Notes: a model not told the origin generated them from the sequence alone. Positions 6,224-14,474 are shown, counted from the stretch's first letter. The stretch: 16,227 bases of DNA from Candidatus Omnitrophota bacterium (GCA_016193195.1 JACPSQ010000066.1:1-16227); one strand, 5' to 3'. Numbers and translations are program-made.

Positions 6224-6898
6224 TCAAATCCTCGATCTCCGATTCCAGATCACCACCTGCAACGGCCGCCAGAGATAGCTGATGGGAAAACTCACCAAGT
6301 GCACCAAGCGCGTGAACGGAAAGAGGCCGATGAGGAGGAAGGCCCCCAGCATGTGGAGCTTGACCAGCCAGGGGAGTGCGGTGACATACTGAATCTGGGG
6401 CTTGAGCTTGAGCAGCGACACCAGCCAGGGAACAGCGGTGTAGAGGTACCAGTCACTGCCCCACCGGTACAGGAGGGCCACCAAGAAGCCCAACACCACC
6501 TGGACGAGCAGCGCCGCCAGCAACACCCAATCCATCCCTGAGGTCACGACGAACACCCTGGGATTCAGCAGGCGCCGAAGGATCAGCAATGCCAGCCCTG
6601 CGATGGTCACGACGGCCAGGGCAAGCCCGGCCACCTCCAGCACGTAAAGACGCACGGGCACGCTGATGAGAGCCGTCCAGGATTTGGGAAAAAGAAAGGC
6701 CAACAGGTGGGCCAGCAGAATGATCAGGATTCCGTAGTGCCAGGGCACTGAGCCCCAGAAGAGCATGCGGTTTTCCAAAAACTGCGAAGAGAAACTGGAG
6801 TAGGAGAACCGATCGGTGACATACCGATAGATGCCCACAAGCACCGCCAAGACAACCGCAACATACGGAAAGACCGCAAAGAGCAGATAATCAAACAT
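6224..6898 (-). CDS. narI: Respiratory nitrate reductase gamma subunit NarI (cytochrome b)
   Basis: A 224-residue membrane cytochrome b that oxidises quinol and passes electrons to NarH. Five hydrophobic segments are visible. The haem ligands stand out: His54 and His64 (WHYGILIILLAH, 10 apart) and His182 and His200 (KLHMLGAF...RLVH, 18 apart). The spacing is the same as for His56/66 and His187/205 of E. coli NarI, so both haem sites should be intact. The ATG at 6898 overlaps the narJ stop by 8 bases and has GGAGG 9 bases upstream. The longer in-frame start at 6943 would add 15 hydrophilic residues and is rejected. Length is normal (E. coli 225). Confidence 0.97.
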   Translation of the reverse strand: MFDYLLFAVFPYVAVVLAVLVGIYRYVTDRFSYSSFSSQFLENRMLFWGSVPWHYGILIILLAHLLAFLFPKSWTALISVPVRLYVLEVAGLALAVVTIAGLALLILRRLLNPRVFVVTSGMDWVLLAALLVQVVLGFLVALLYRWGSDWYLYTAVPWLVSLLKLKPQIQYVTALPWLVKLHMLGAFLLIGLFPFTRLVHLVSFPISYLWRPLQVVIWNRRSRI

Positions 6899-7511
6899 GG
6901 TTCTCTGCCTCCGGATCCATTGGGTAGTGTTGCTGGAGCACAAGCCTTAGCGCTAGGAGCACATCCATATACGGACGGGCTCGCTGATTTTCGCCTTGCC
7001 TGCTGTTGGGTTCAATCTTTTCGCCATCGTGGCCGGAACCGTCGGCTTCTTTCTGCTGTGTCAGCATTTTCTCAAGTGTGGGCAGCAAGGCCTCACAGGC
7101 GATTTCCCTCGTGATGCCTTTGTCCCCGCAGACCGCCAGGAAGCGCAGCATCACCGCCAGATGATCCGGCAGCTCTTTTCCTTCCACAGCAAAGCCATTG
7201 GCCTGATAGCGTTCTTTCAGCCCCAGCAGAAAGGCGCTGCGCTTGTAACTTTCGCCCAACAGCTGATAGCCCACGTATGGGTAGTAGATCGCATCCAGGT
7301 CGAATGTCCCGGTGTAGACCTCCTGGATCTGCTCCAAAGACGCTTCTTCCACAAAGCTCCGGAACGTCCCCAGCAACGCGCAGGTTTTTGCGTTCTCCGA
7401 TGCGATCAACGCCTCGCACTCCCGCACGGACTGCCTCAGGCCGGCTCGAGGATATTCCAGAAGATCAGCGAACAGCCCGAAGATGCGCCGTTCAATGGTT
7501 TCCTCAACCAT
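6891..7511 (-). CDS. narJ: Nitrate reductase assembly chaperone NarJ
   Basis: A 206-residue cytoplasmic chaperone of the NarJ/TorD group, which binds apo-NarG and helps insert the Mo cofactor and the FS0 cluster before membrane attachment. It contains FGLFADLLEYP near the N-terminus and TFDLDAIYYPYVGYQLLGE followed by YKRSAFLLGL, the most conserved NarJ stretch. ELPDHLAVMLRFLA comes next. The C-terminal third has a hydrophilic linker (QKEADGSGHDGEKIEPN) before a final helix, as in other NarJ. The ATG at 7511 is two bases after the narH stop; a GTG at 7520 would overlap narH and adds only three residues. It ends within the start of narI. Confidence 0.95.
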   Translation of the reverse strand: MVEETIERRIFGLFADLLEYPRAGLRQSVRECEALIASENAKTCALLGTFRSFVEEASLEQIQEVYTGTFDLDAIYYPYVGYQLLGESYKRSAFLLGLKERYQANGFAVEGKELPDHLAVMLRFLAVCGDKGITREIACEALLPTLEKMLTQQKEADGSGHDGEKIEPNSRQGENQRARPYMDVLLALRLVLQQHYPMDPEAENHV

Positions 7512-7513
7512 GG

Positions 7514-9022
7514 TTACCACTTCCGCTCGGGGGGCTGACGAGAGCCGAAGCCGGCCTCGGGCTTGTGGGTGAACGGGTCTAACGTCTGTTCGATCGCCAT
7601 CTCGCGCGCCATCGGTGGGATGACAAACCGCTCCTCAAAGGTGGGTAGTGCGGTTAGACGAAAGATGGCTTCAGCCTCCTCAAGGCTCGTCTTCCCCTGG
7701 GCCAGGGCCTGCTGGACCTCCGCTTCGGGCACATCCTTCACCCGCTGGGCGCGCATGCACACCCGCACGGCAATGAGCTTACGGTAAACCGCAGCGACAA
7801 TCTCTTCATTCCCCGCCGTGAATAAGCTGGCCATGTAGCGCAATGGGATCCGGGCCTGCTCCAGGGAACTGAGCAGGGAGGTCAGCCCGTCACGATCCGC
7901 CCCGGCAACCTCGTAAAGCTTATCTTTCACTCGTGCCAGGACAGGCAGCATCGGCGGCACGTAGAAGAGCATCGGCAGGGTGCGAAATTCAGGGTGGAGC
8001 GGCAGGGCCAGCTTCCATTTCTTGACGAACTTGTAGGCAGGCGACTTCTGGGCCGCGTCGATCATTTGGTCGGCCAGACCGCAGGCCTGTGCTGCCGCGA
8101 TGACCTCGGGATCGAACGGGTCCAGGATCATGTCCCGCTGGGCATCCACAAGCTTGTCATCTGGGGCCGAGGCCGCCTCTTTGAGGCGGCCAGCATCGTA
8201 GAGCAGGATCCCCAGGTAGCGGATGCGCCCGACGCAGGCATGGAAGCAAGCAGGCGCCTGACCGCTCTCCAGACGCGGGTAACACAGGATGCACTTTTCC
8301 GACTTGCCCGTGGACCAGTTAAAATAGGGCTTTTTGTAGGGACAGCCGGAGATGCACATGCGCCAGGCACGGCACTTCTCCTGGCTGATGAGCACGATCC
8401 CATCCTCCCCGCGCTTGTAGATCGCGCCCGCCGGACAGGCCGCCACACAGGCGGCGTTCAGGCAGTGGTTGCAGATGCGGGGCAGATAGAAAAAGACCAT
8501 CCGCTTCAGTTCGTCCAGCTCCTGTCGTTCCTCTTTGGTGAGGCCTCTCAGATTCGGATCGTTCTCGGCATAGACCGGCGAGCCGCCCAGATCGTCGTCC
8601 CAGTTCGGCCCGGCCTTCATCTCCATGTGCTTGCCGCTGATCATCGAGATGGCGCGGGCAGTAGGCTGGTCGTTTCCTTCGGGGGCATTGAACAGATTTC
8701 CGTACTCATAGGTCCACGGCTCGTAATAGTCATCGACCGTGGGCAGGTAGGGGTTGAAGAAGATGTTGGCCAAAGCACCCAGCTTGCCCTGCAGCTTCAG
8801 GCGCAGCTTGTCCTTGGACTTTTCAAAGCCGCCCTTGTACTTTTCCTGGTCCTCCCACAAGGTGGGGTAGCCGGTGCCCGGCTTGGTCTCCACGTTGTTC
8901 CACCACATGTACTCGGTGCCCTTGCGGTCGGTCCAGATGTTCTTACAGGCGACGCTGCAGGTATGACAACCAATGCACTTATCCAGGTGGAAGACCATGG
9001 AGACTTGTGCGCGAACATCCAT
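7514..9022 (-). CDS. narH: Respiratory nitrate reductase beta subunit NarH (four Fe-S clusters)
   Basis: A 502-residue electron-transfer subunit linking NarI haems to NarG. The first Cys group is Cys16, 19, 22, 26 (CIGCHTCSVAC), the same numbering as E. coli NarH, which supports the ATG at 9022 over a GTG at 9043. AGGAGG lies 7 bases before that ATG. Further groups are CNHCLNAACVAACPAGA, CRAWRMCISGCPYKKPY and CILCYPRLESG...CFHACVGRIRYLG. The Trp in CRAW replaces a cluster Cys exactly as in E. coli, so one cluster is expected to be [3Fe-4S]. No Tat signal is present, as expected for a cytoplasmic-side subunit. The stop is two bases from narJ. Confidence 0.98.
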   Translation of the reverse strand: MDVRAQVSMVFHLDKCIGCHTCSVACKNIWTDRKGTEYMWWNNVETKPGTGYPTLWEDQEKYKGGFEKSKDKLRLKLQGKLGALANIFFNPYLPTVDDYYEPWTYEYGNLFNAPEGNDQPTARAISMISGKHMEMKAGPNWDDDLGGSPVYAENDPNLRGLTKEERQELDELKRMVFFYLPRICNHCLNAACVAACPAGAIYKRGEDGIVLISQEKCRAWRMCISGCPYKKPYFNWSTGKSEKCILCYPRLESGQAPACFHACVGRIRYLGILLYDAGRLKEAASAPDDKLVDAQRDMILDPFDPEVIAAAQACGLADQMIDAAQKSPAYKFVKKWKLALPLHPEFRTLPMLFYVPPMLPVLARVKDKLYEVAGADRDGLTSLLSSLEQARIPLRYMASLFTAGNEEIVAAVYRKLIAVRVCMRAQRVKDVPEAEVQQALAQGKTSLEEAEAIFRLTALPTFEERFVIPPMAREMAIEQTLDPFTHKPEAGFGSRQPPERKW

Positions 9023-9036
9023 CTGAGCCCCTCCTG

Positions 9037-12000
9037 CTACCACTCCAGCTTCTCCAACTTATGCACGACGGCGTAGGTATCGCGGGTGAAGATGCCGATG
9101 GGGCCCCAGTAGTTGAATCCGTACGTAAACTGGGCGTAGCCGCCGGCCAGCTCCACCGGGTTGATGCGGGTGCGTGTCAAGCTGTTGTGCCCGCCGCCGC
9201 GCCTGCCTCCCCGGATCTGGGACTTGGGAATATACACCGTTCGCTCCACCGCATGGTAATACAGACAGGTTCCCGGTTGGATGCGGGAGCTGACGTTGGC
9301 ACGGGTGACCACCACACCGTTATCGTTGTAGACCTCCACCCAGTCGTTATCCTTCAGCCCGATCTTCTCCGCGTCCTTGTCGTTGATCCAAACCGGATCC
9401 ATCCCGCGCGAGAGGGTGAGCATGCGGTGGTTATCCTTGAAGGTGGAGTGAATGTTCCACTTGCCATGAGGGGTGATGTAGTTGAGCACAAGGCACTCCT
9501 CATCCACCTGACTGAGAACGATGTCCCCGGTCTTTCTCGGATCGAGCTTCGTCTTGAAGGTTGGCAGGTGCTCACCAAAATCCAGATAGTAGGGATGATC
9601 CAGGTAGAGGTGCTGACGTCCGGTGAGGGTTCGCCAGGGAATCAGACGCTCCACGTTCATGCACCAGGCCGAATACGCCCGGCCGTCGTTCACCATGCCC
9701 GTCCAACACGGGCTGATTAAGGTCCGCCGTACCTGGCGGGTGATGTCATGGAAGGTCATGCGCACATCCCGCACCTTTTCGGCCAGATCAGCCAGTGGGA
9801 GGCCCACCCGCGCCTCTTCGCTCTTAAACCCGGCATAGGCCACCTCCCCATTGGTTTCCGGCGCCAGTTGAAGCAGCAAATTCGCCCCGTCCAGGGCATC
9901 TTCCAGGCTTGGGAATTTTTGGCCGTTCCATTGGACACAACGCATATGGCGCGGATCCGGCGAGCCTCCCACGGGATTCTTCAGTATCTCGTCATAGAAC
10001 CGCGCAATCGGGATGCGAACGCCATGGCCGCTAATGCCATCCTCTCGGACCTTTGGCCCGAACGAGATAAACTTGTTGTACAGGTTGCGGAAGTCGCGTT
10101 CGACGACATGCAGATGTGGCATGGTCTTGCCCGGAACTGGCTCGCACTCACCGGTCCACCAGTCGCGGATTTCGCTCTGTGCCATTTCGTCGGGCGTGTC
10201 GTGTTGAAGCGGCACAGTCACTAGATCCTTGACCGGCTCCGGAAATTCAGAAGAGGCCAGTTCACTCACCTTCCTGGCTAAGGCCTTGAAGATCTCCCAA
10301 TCCGTCTTCGACTCCCATACGGGCGGTACCGCAGCCCCGAGGGGATGAACGAAGGAATGCAGGTCCGTCGTGTTCAAATCGTTTTTCTCGTACCAGAAGG
10401 CGGCTGGCAGCACGATGTCGGAATACAGAGCCGAAGAGTCCATGCGAAAGTTGAGGTCCACCACCAGGTCCATCTTGCCGCGAGGAGCAGGCTCACGGAA
10501 GGTGATGGTCTTGGTCTTCCCCTTCGCATGCTCCTGGGCGATGATATTGTCGTGCGTGCCCAAGTAGTGTCGCAAGAAAAACTCATGGCCTTTCGCGCTT
10601 GACTGGATGGCGTTGCCACGCCAGATGATCCAGACGCGGGGCCAGTTCTCCGGTGCGTCCGGGTCGGCTACGGAAAAGTCTACCTCCTTGTTTTTTAATT
10701 GTTTCACCACCCACTGGATGATCTCTTCGTTACTTTTCGCCCCAGCGGCCTGAGCCTGGCGTACTAATTCCATGGGGTTGCGATTGAACTGGGGGAAGAA
10801 TGGCATCCAACCCATCCGCACCGCCATGGCTTCCAGGTCCATGGCATGGCCTTTGGCCCAACGAGTCTTGGGGGGAATCGGGGCATAGTCGGTAAAATCG
10901 CCTTCGTAACGCCACTGGTCACTTTGAACATAGTGCCAGGTAGGCGTTTGCTGAAGGCGCGGTGGTTTCGTCCAATCCAGGGCAAAAGCCAGACTGGTCC
11001 AGGGAGCAACCAAGGTGAGCTTCTCTTGACCTACGTAGTGATTCATGCCTCCGCCGTTGACCCCGCAACAACCGCACAGGATCAGGGCGGTGATGGGTGC
11101 GCGGTAGGAGAGGTTGTTGTTGTACCAGTGGTTGATGCTTGCGCCGATGATGACCATGGAGCGGCCCTTGGTGGCCTCGGCGTTGCCGGCAAACTCGCGC
11201 GCTAGGCGGATGACCGTTTCACGGCCGATCCCGGTATACTGTTCCTGCCAGGCAGGGGTATACGGTGCGTCGTCGTCATAACTGTTTGGGTAGTCCCCTT
11301 TAAGGCCACGGCTCACGCCAAACTGAGCCATCAGCAGGTCAAAGACGGTCGTCACAGGCACCCGTCCCTCGGCGGTTTGCACGTACTTGACCGGCACACC
11401 CCGCAGGGAGGTTTTGTGCTGGGCAAATTCGTGGAAGGCGACCTGAACCACCTCATCGTGCTGATCCAAAAAGCTCTGAACGGGATCCAGAGGGCTATTG
11501 TCCAGCCCGTCTTCCATCTTCAGGTTCCACTGGCCCTTCTGCTGTTGCCAGCGAAAGCCCAGGGAGCCCTTCGGCATACGCGGCTCGCCGCTGTTGTGGT
11601 CGAATACCAGTTGCTTCCAGTCGCCGTGCTCCACGTCCTGGTACCGGGCCAGGCACTTGGCACGCAGGAATCGGCCTGCCTGGTATCCCTCATCCCCTGG
11701 GGTCAACTGGATGAGGAAGGGCGTATCGGTGTAGCGTTTAAGATAGTCCACAAAGTAAGGCACCTGGCGGTCCACATAGAACTCTTTCAGAATGACGTGA
11801 TTGACGGCCATCCAGAGTGCTGTATCCTGCCCAGCCTGAATCGGGATCCACCAGTCGGAGTACTTGGCCACCTGGCTGAAATCCGGAGCAATGACCACGA
11901 ACTTGGCTCCCGCGTAGCGCGCTTCGGAGATGAAATGGACGTCGGGCGTGCGGGTCATATTCAGGTTGGAGCCCATGGAGATGATGTACTTTGAATTGTA

Positions 12001-12681
12001 CCAGTCGGCACTCTCGCAGACATCGGTCTGATCACCCCAGATTTCCGGGAAGGCGTTGGGCAAATCGGCGTACCAGTCGTAGAAACTCATATTTACACCG
12101 CCAAAGAGCTGCAGAAAACGGGAGCCCCCGGCGTAGGATAGATAGGACATGGCGGGGATCGGGGAGAAGCCGAAGACGCGGTCCGGCCCCCACCGCTTTG
12201 CCGTGTAGAGACAGGAGGCGGTGATCAGTTCCAGCGCCTCATCCCAATTGGTGCGGCGGAATCCGCCCTTGCCCCGGGCCCGCTGGTAACGGCTGCGCTT
12301 TTGGTCGTCTTCCACAATAGAGCCCCAGGCCTCTACGGGATTGGCGTGCTTTGCCCTTGCCTCGCGCCAGAGGTCCATCAGCGGACCGCGCATGTAAGGG
12401 TACTTCACGCGGATGGGGCTGTAGACGTACCAGGAGGCGGAGATCCCACGCTGGCAACCGCGCGGCTCGTAGGGCGGCAGACACGACTCCAGCAGGGGAT
12501 AGTCTGTCTGCTGCATCTCCCAGGTGATGATGCCGTCCTTGACGAACACCTGCCAGGAGCAGCCGCCGGTGCAGTTGACCCCGTGGGTGCTTCGGATCAC
12601 GTTATCGTGCTGCCAGCGATTGCGATAAAACTCTTCCCATTTGCGTTCTTGGGGACTAACTAAGTCTTGGATCCAACCCAT
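9037..12681 (-). CDS. narG: Respiratory nitrate reductase alpha subunit NarG (Mo-bisMGD)
   Basis: The 1214-residue catalytic subunit reducing nitrate to nitrite. FS0 ligands are visible as His33, Cys37, Cys41 and Cys76 (THGVNCTGGC ... EPRGC). Asp206 in WYADLPNAF holds the place of the molybdenum ligand Asp222 of E. coli. GFSPIPAMSYLSYAGG, QTDVCESADWYNS and the C-terminal YGFNYWGPIG are also canonical. It is slightly shorter than E. coli NarG (1247), mostly from a shorter N-terminus. There is no twin-arginine leader, so it should lie on the cytoplasmic face, unlike archaeal-type pNarG. The ATG has GGAGGG 6 bases upstream. It follows the trihaem cytochrome gene by 28 bases and ends 14 bases before narH. 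No frameshift or missing ligand was seen. Confidence 0.99.
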   Translation of the reverse strand: MGWIQDLVSPQERKWEEFYRNRWQHDNVIRSTHGVNCTGGCSWQVFVKDGIITWEMQQTDYPLLESCLPPYEPRGCQRGISASWYVYSPIRVKYPYMRGPLMDLWREARAKHANPVEAWGSIVEDDQKRSRYQRARGKGGFRRTNWDEALELITASCLYTAKRWGPDRVFGFSPIPAMSYLSYAGGSRFLQLFGGVNMSFYDWYADLPNAFPEIWGDQTDVCESADWYNSKYIISMGSNLNMTRTPDVHFISEARYAGAKFVVIAPDFSQVAKYSDWWIPIQAGQDTALWMAVNHVILKEFYVDRQVPYFVDYLKRYTDTPFLIQLTPGDEGYQAGRFLRAKCLARYQDVEHGDWKQLVFDHNSGEPRMPKGSLGFRWQQQKGQWNLKMEDGLDNSPLDPVQSFLDQHDEVVQVAFHEFAQHKTSLRGVPVKYVQTAEGRVPVTTVFDLLMAQFGVSRGLKGDYPNSYDDDAPYTPAWQEQYTGIGRETVIRLAREFAGNAEATKGRSMVIIGASINHWYNNNLSYRAPITALILCGCCGVNGGGMNHYVGQEKLTLVAPWTSLAFALDWTKPPRLQQTPTWHYVQSDQWRYEGDFTDYAPIPPKTRWAKGHAMDLEAMAVRMGWMPFFPQFNRNPMELVRQAQAAGAKSNEEIIQWVVKQLKNKEVDFSVADPDAPENWPRVWIIWRGNAIQSSAKGHEFFLRHYLGTHDNIIAQEHAKGKTKTITFREPAPRGKMDLVVDLNFRMDSSALYSDIVLPAAFWYEKNDLNTTDLHSFVHPLGAAVPPVWESKTDWEIFKALARKVSELASSEFPEPVKDLVTVPLQHDTPDEMAQSEIRDWWTGECEPVPGKTMPHLHVVERDFRNLYNKFISFGPKVREDGISGHGVRIPIARFYDEILKNPVGGSPDPRHMRCVQWNGQKFPSLEDALDGANLLLQLAPETNGEVAYAGFKSEEARVGLPLADLAEKVRDVRMTFHDITRQVRRTLISPCWTGMVNDGRAYSAWCMNVERLIPWRTLTGRQHLYLDHPYYLDFGEHLPTFKTKLDPRKTGDIVLSQVDEECLVLNYITPHGKWNIHSTFKDNHRMLTLSRGMDPVWINDKDAEKIGLKDNDWVEVYNDNGVVVTRANVSSRIQPGTCLYYHAVERTVYIPKSQIRGGRRGGGHNSLTRTRINPVELAGGYAQFTYGFNYWGPIGIFTRDTYAVVHKLEKLEW

Positions 12682-12709
12682 GCCATTCCCTCCAGTTGCG
12701 CTAGATGGA

Positions 12710-13939
12710 TTAATCCTCAGATTGTTGTTCTACGATGGACCGACGCACTCCAGTCAGACGCCCTCGCCAGAGAACATGCGTCAGCAGCAACACGATGACC
12801 GCCCCACCCAGAGCAAGTCCCGCCAATCGACCGACAACCTCAGGTGGTCGTTGAGTCACGGAAGCTGCCTGGAAGAACCTGATCACATGCGACTGTTCGT
12901 CCGGCGTGAACGGGTCCTCGCTCAGGACAGCCCGCATTGTCGGGAATGGCAACTCGGTCAAGATCGTGGCAAGCCCTTCATCGCCAAACTTCGCATAGGC
13001 CGGGGTCAAGTCCGGCCCAAGGACGCCCCCCCCCAAGGCACCGATGCCGCTCACGCTGTGACACGCCATACAAGGGGCGGCGCCGCTTTTGAAGCGCTGC
13101 CTTCCCGTGAAGAGATCCTTGCCGATGATTGAATCGCCAGCAGGCGGTCCCGGGGGGGCTTTTCCGGTCAGTGACAGGACATAGGCGGCCAGCGCCCAGT
13201 ACGCGTTCTCGGTTTCTTTCGTCTCAGGCTCGCCGTACGCTGGCATCGGTGTCCCGCCAATCCCGACCGCGAGGGCCCGGTAGACATTTTTCATGGTCGA
13301 GCCGCCTTTCATCTTTCCTGGAATCGTAAAATCATACGGGAGGATCGTGTCTCCCCAGTCGTCCGTAAGTGTTGCAGCCGTTGGACCATCCCCCTTGCCC
13401 TCTGGGCCGTGACATTGCATGCAGCCATAGTCTTTGTAGAGCTGCTTCCCTGTGGCGATGAGCTCCGTCGTTCGGGGCGGAGGCTCCGGAATCACAATGG
13501 GCTCCAAAGGCCCCGCTTCCTCGAACTTCCTGGAGAGGCTCCTCACGTAGGCTACGAGAGCCTGCCGTTCTTTCACAGATAGGTACGTGAAGGAAGGCAT
13601 GAGGGTTCCCGGCATGCCGCCGCTGATCGTCTCGAAGAGGTCCCTGTCGGTCGGCAAGAAGGGGGTGGAACGGATTTTAAAGATCCCCTTCGTGAAGTCA
13701 CGGGGCTTGGGTACCACGAAAGGAGCAGCGGGCCCGTCCCCTTTTCCCGCCGCTCCATGGCAAAGCGTGCATTCCTTTTTATAGAGAACTTTCCCCCGCG
13801 CCACATCCCCTTCTATGGCGTCTGCGTTGGTGCTCAAGGCAAGACCGATTGAGACAAGGATTATCCACATGGCAAATCCGTTCGCCGGAAATGGACCTGC
13901 CCGCCGAGACCACGATTGGGGGTCACGGGTGAAACTCAT
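12710..13939 (-). CDS. Membrane-anchored trihaem cytochrome c (narC-like position)
   Basis: About 409 residues with an N-terminal export segment (WIILVSIGLALS, then TNADA), three c-type haem motifs and a C-terminal membrane anchor (RLAGLALGGAVIVLLLTHVLW, then a basic tail). The haem motifs are CTLCH (57-61), CMQCH (173-177) and CMACH (about 290-294). The first two domains look like a duplication: each has CHG followed by GKGDGP and later a likely Met ligand (LMPSF, PMPAY). The anchor would leave the haems in the periplasm. The start at 13939 is 16 bases after tatA; an ATG at 13870, just before the hydrophobic segment, is an alternative. Placement before narG recalls the dihaem NarC of Thermus nar operons. 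Direction of electron flow relative to NarGHI is unknown. Not a known named family to me. Confidence 0.9.
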   Translation of the reverse strand: MSFTRDPQSWSRRAGPFPANGFAMWIILVSIGLALSTNADAIEGDVARGKVLYKKECTLCHGAAGKGDGPAAPFVVPKPRDFTKGIFKIRSTPFLPTDRDLFETISGGMPGTLMPSFTYLSVKERQALVAYVRSLSRKFEEAGPLEPIVIPEPPPRTTELIATGKQLYKDYGCMQCHGPEGKGDGPTAATLTDDWGDTILPYDFTIPGKMKGGSTMKNVYRALAVGIGGTPMPAYGEPETKETENAYWALAAYVLSLTGKAPPGPPAGDSIIGKDLFTGRQRFKSGAAPCMACHSVSGIGALGGGVLGPDLTPAYAKFGDEGLATILTELPFPTMRAVLSEDPFTPDEQSHVIRFFQAASVTQRPPEVVGRLAGLALGGAVIVLLLTHVLWRGRLTGVRRSIVEQQSED

Positions 13940-13955
13940 CTCTGGCGTTTTTCCC

Positions 13956-14108
13956 TTATTCTTTCTCGATCTCCTTGACGCCTTTCTTGAACTCGTGGAT
14001 GGATTTGCCGAGCCCGCGCGCAATCTCCGGCAGCCGCTTGGCGCCAAAGAGCAGCAGGACGATCAGCAGGATGACCAAGAGCTCCGGCAATCCAATCTTT
14101 CCGAACAT
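13956..14108 (-). CDS. tatA: Twin-arginine translocase subunit TatA/TatE (50 aa)
   Basis: A short gene of 50 residues starting MFGKIGLPELLVILLIVLLL, continuing FGAKRLPEIARGLGKSI and ending in a charged amphipathic stretch HEFKKGVKEIEKE. The pattern of a short N-terminal helix, the FGAKRLPE hinge and a Gly-rich amphipathic helix is diagnostic for TatA/E. It is at the small end for the family; the charged tail is nearly absent. The ATG has a GGGGGG tract 9-10 bases upstream. It stands first in the nar operon, 16 bases before the cytochrome start. NarGH carry no Tat signal, so its link to nitrate respiration must be to another exported partner (inference). Confidence 0.93.
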   Translation of the reverse strand: MFGKIGLPELLVILLIVLLLFGAKRLPEIARGLGKSIHEFKKGVKEIEKE

Positions 14109-14131
14109 GGCCGTTCACCCCCCTTCAATGA

Positions 14132-14171
14132 ACCCTTGACATCCTACCTCACTCGATGGGATGTCAAGGGT
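14132..14171. repeat. 13-bp perfect inverted repeat over the tatA-nar promoter
   Basis: ACCCTTGACATCC at 14132-14144 is matched exactly by GGATGTCAAGGGT at 14159-14171, with 14 bases between. The arms cover the predicted -35, -10 and start region of the tatA-nar operon, 24 bases before the tatA ATG. There is no T-run after either arm, so a terminator is unlikely. A protein operator or an RNA hairpin at the very 5' end is more plausible. Confidence 0.7.
14141..14167 (-). promoter_or_regulatory. Predicted tatA-nar promoter
   Basis: On the minus strand a perfect TTGACA (14167-14162) precedes TAGGAT (14146-14141) with a 15-bp spacer, two short of the optimum. A start near 14134 would leave a leader of about 26 bases. 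The short spacer suggests a weak or regulated promoter. Both elements fall within the inverted repeat at 14132-14171. Confidence 0.4.
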
Positions 14172-14184
14172 CACATTCCGCCAA

Positions 14185-14216
14185 CGGACTTACGTTCACT
14201 GCGTTCCGTAAGTCCG
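14185..14216. repeat. 10-bp inverted repeat downstream of the XRE gene
   Basis: CGGACTTACG (14185-14194) and CGTAAGTCCG (14207-14216) are perfect arms with a 12-base loop, four bases after the regulator's stop. No T-run follows on the minus strand, so it is not a standard intrinsic terminator. It may end the transcript with Rho, stabilise the 3' end, or be a dispersed REP-like element. Confidence 0.6.
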
Positions 14217-14220
14217 GGCG

Positions 14221-14442
14221 TCATGTGACTTTTTCATGCGCGGCGATGAAGTGGTCGATGGCCTTGAGCACCACGCGGCTCTTCGGAAACGACTCCCCGC
14301 GCTCCCAGCGGTTGAGGGTGGAATAGGTCACGCCCAGATGGTATGCGCAGGCCTCCTCCGACCATCCCAGCCGCCTGCGGATGGTCTTCAAGCGCTCGAT
14401 CCTGTCCCGCACCTCAGCGTCCATTCCATCCATCTGACACAT
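14221..14442 (-). CDS. Small Cro/C1 (XRE)-type helix-turn-helix regulator
   Basis: A 73-residue protein that is almost only a DNA-binding domain. IERLKTIRRRLGWSEEACAYHL forms helix 1 and 2, GVTYSTLNRWERGESFPKS the turn and recognition helix, and RVVLKAIDHFIAAHEK the last helices. The WERGESFP string is typical of XRE proteins. Methionines at residues 4 and 7 are alternative starts. The 14442 ATG sits just after a 28-bp palindrome that contains its ribosome site (TAGG), which suggests autoregulation. It lies between the cupredoxin gene and the nar operon on the same strand. Control of nar is possible by position only; there is no shared site between its palindrome and the nar promoter repeat. 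Confidence 0.82.
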   Translation of the reverse strand: MCQMDGMDAEVRDRIERLKTIRRRLGWSEEACAYHLGVTYSTLNRWERGESFPKSRVVLKAIDHFIAAHEKVT

Positions 14443-14443
14443 C

Positions 14444-14471
14444 AGAGCCTACAGCATCTGCTGTAGGCTCT
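14444..14471. promoter_or_regulatory. 28-bp palindrome at the start of the XRE regulator gene
   Basis: AGAGCCTACAGCA (14444-14456) and TGCTGTAGGCTCT (14459-14471) are perfectly complementary around a 2-base centre. The palindrome ends one base before the ATG at 14442 and includes the likely ribosome-binding bases. A 13-bp, nearly spacer-free, dyad in this place fits an operator for a dimeric XRE protein. As RNA it could also hide the ribosome site. Confidence 0.6.
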
Positions 14472-14474
14472 TCC

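Noticed and set aside
7994..9076. Plus-strand 360-codon open frame antisense to narH
   Set aside because: The opposite strand encodes a full NarH with all cluster cysteines; the plus frame shows no domain and is a GC-bias shadow.
12710..14047. Start of the trihaem cytochrome at 14047
   Set aside because: That stretch is tatA read in another frame; the start must lie after 13956, at 13939 or 13870.
14136..14141. TTGACA on the plus strand as a promoter reading to the right
   Set aside because: It is merely the other arm of the perfect dyad; there is no good -10 and no plus-strand gene downstream.
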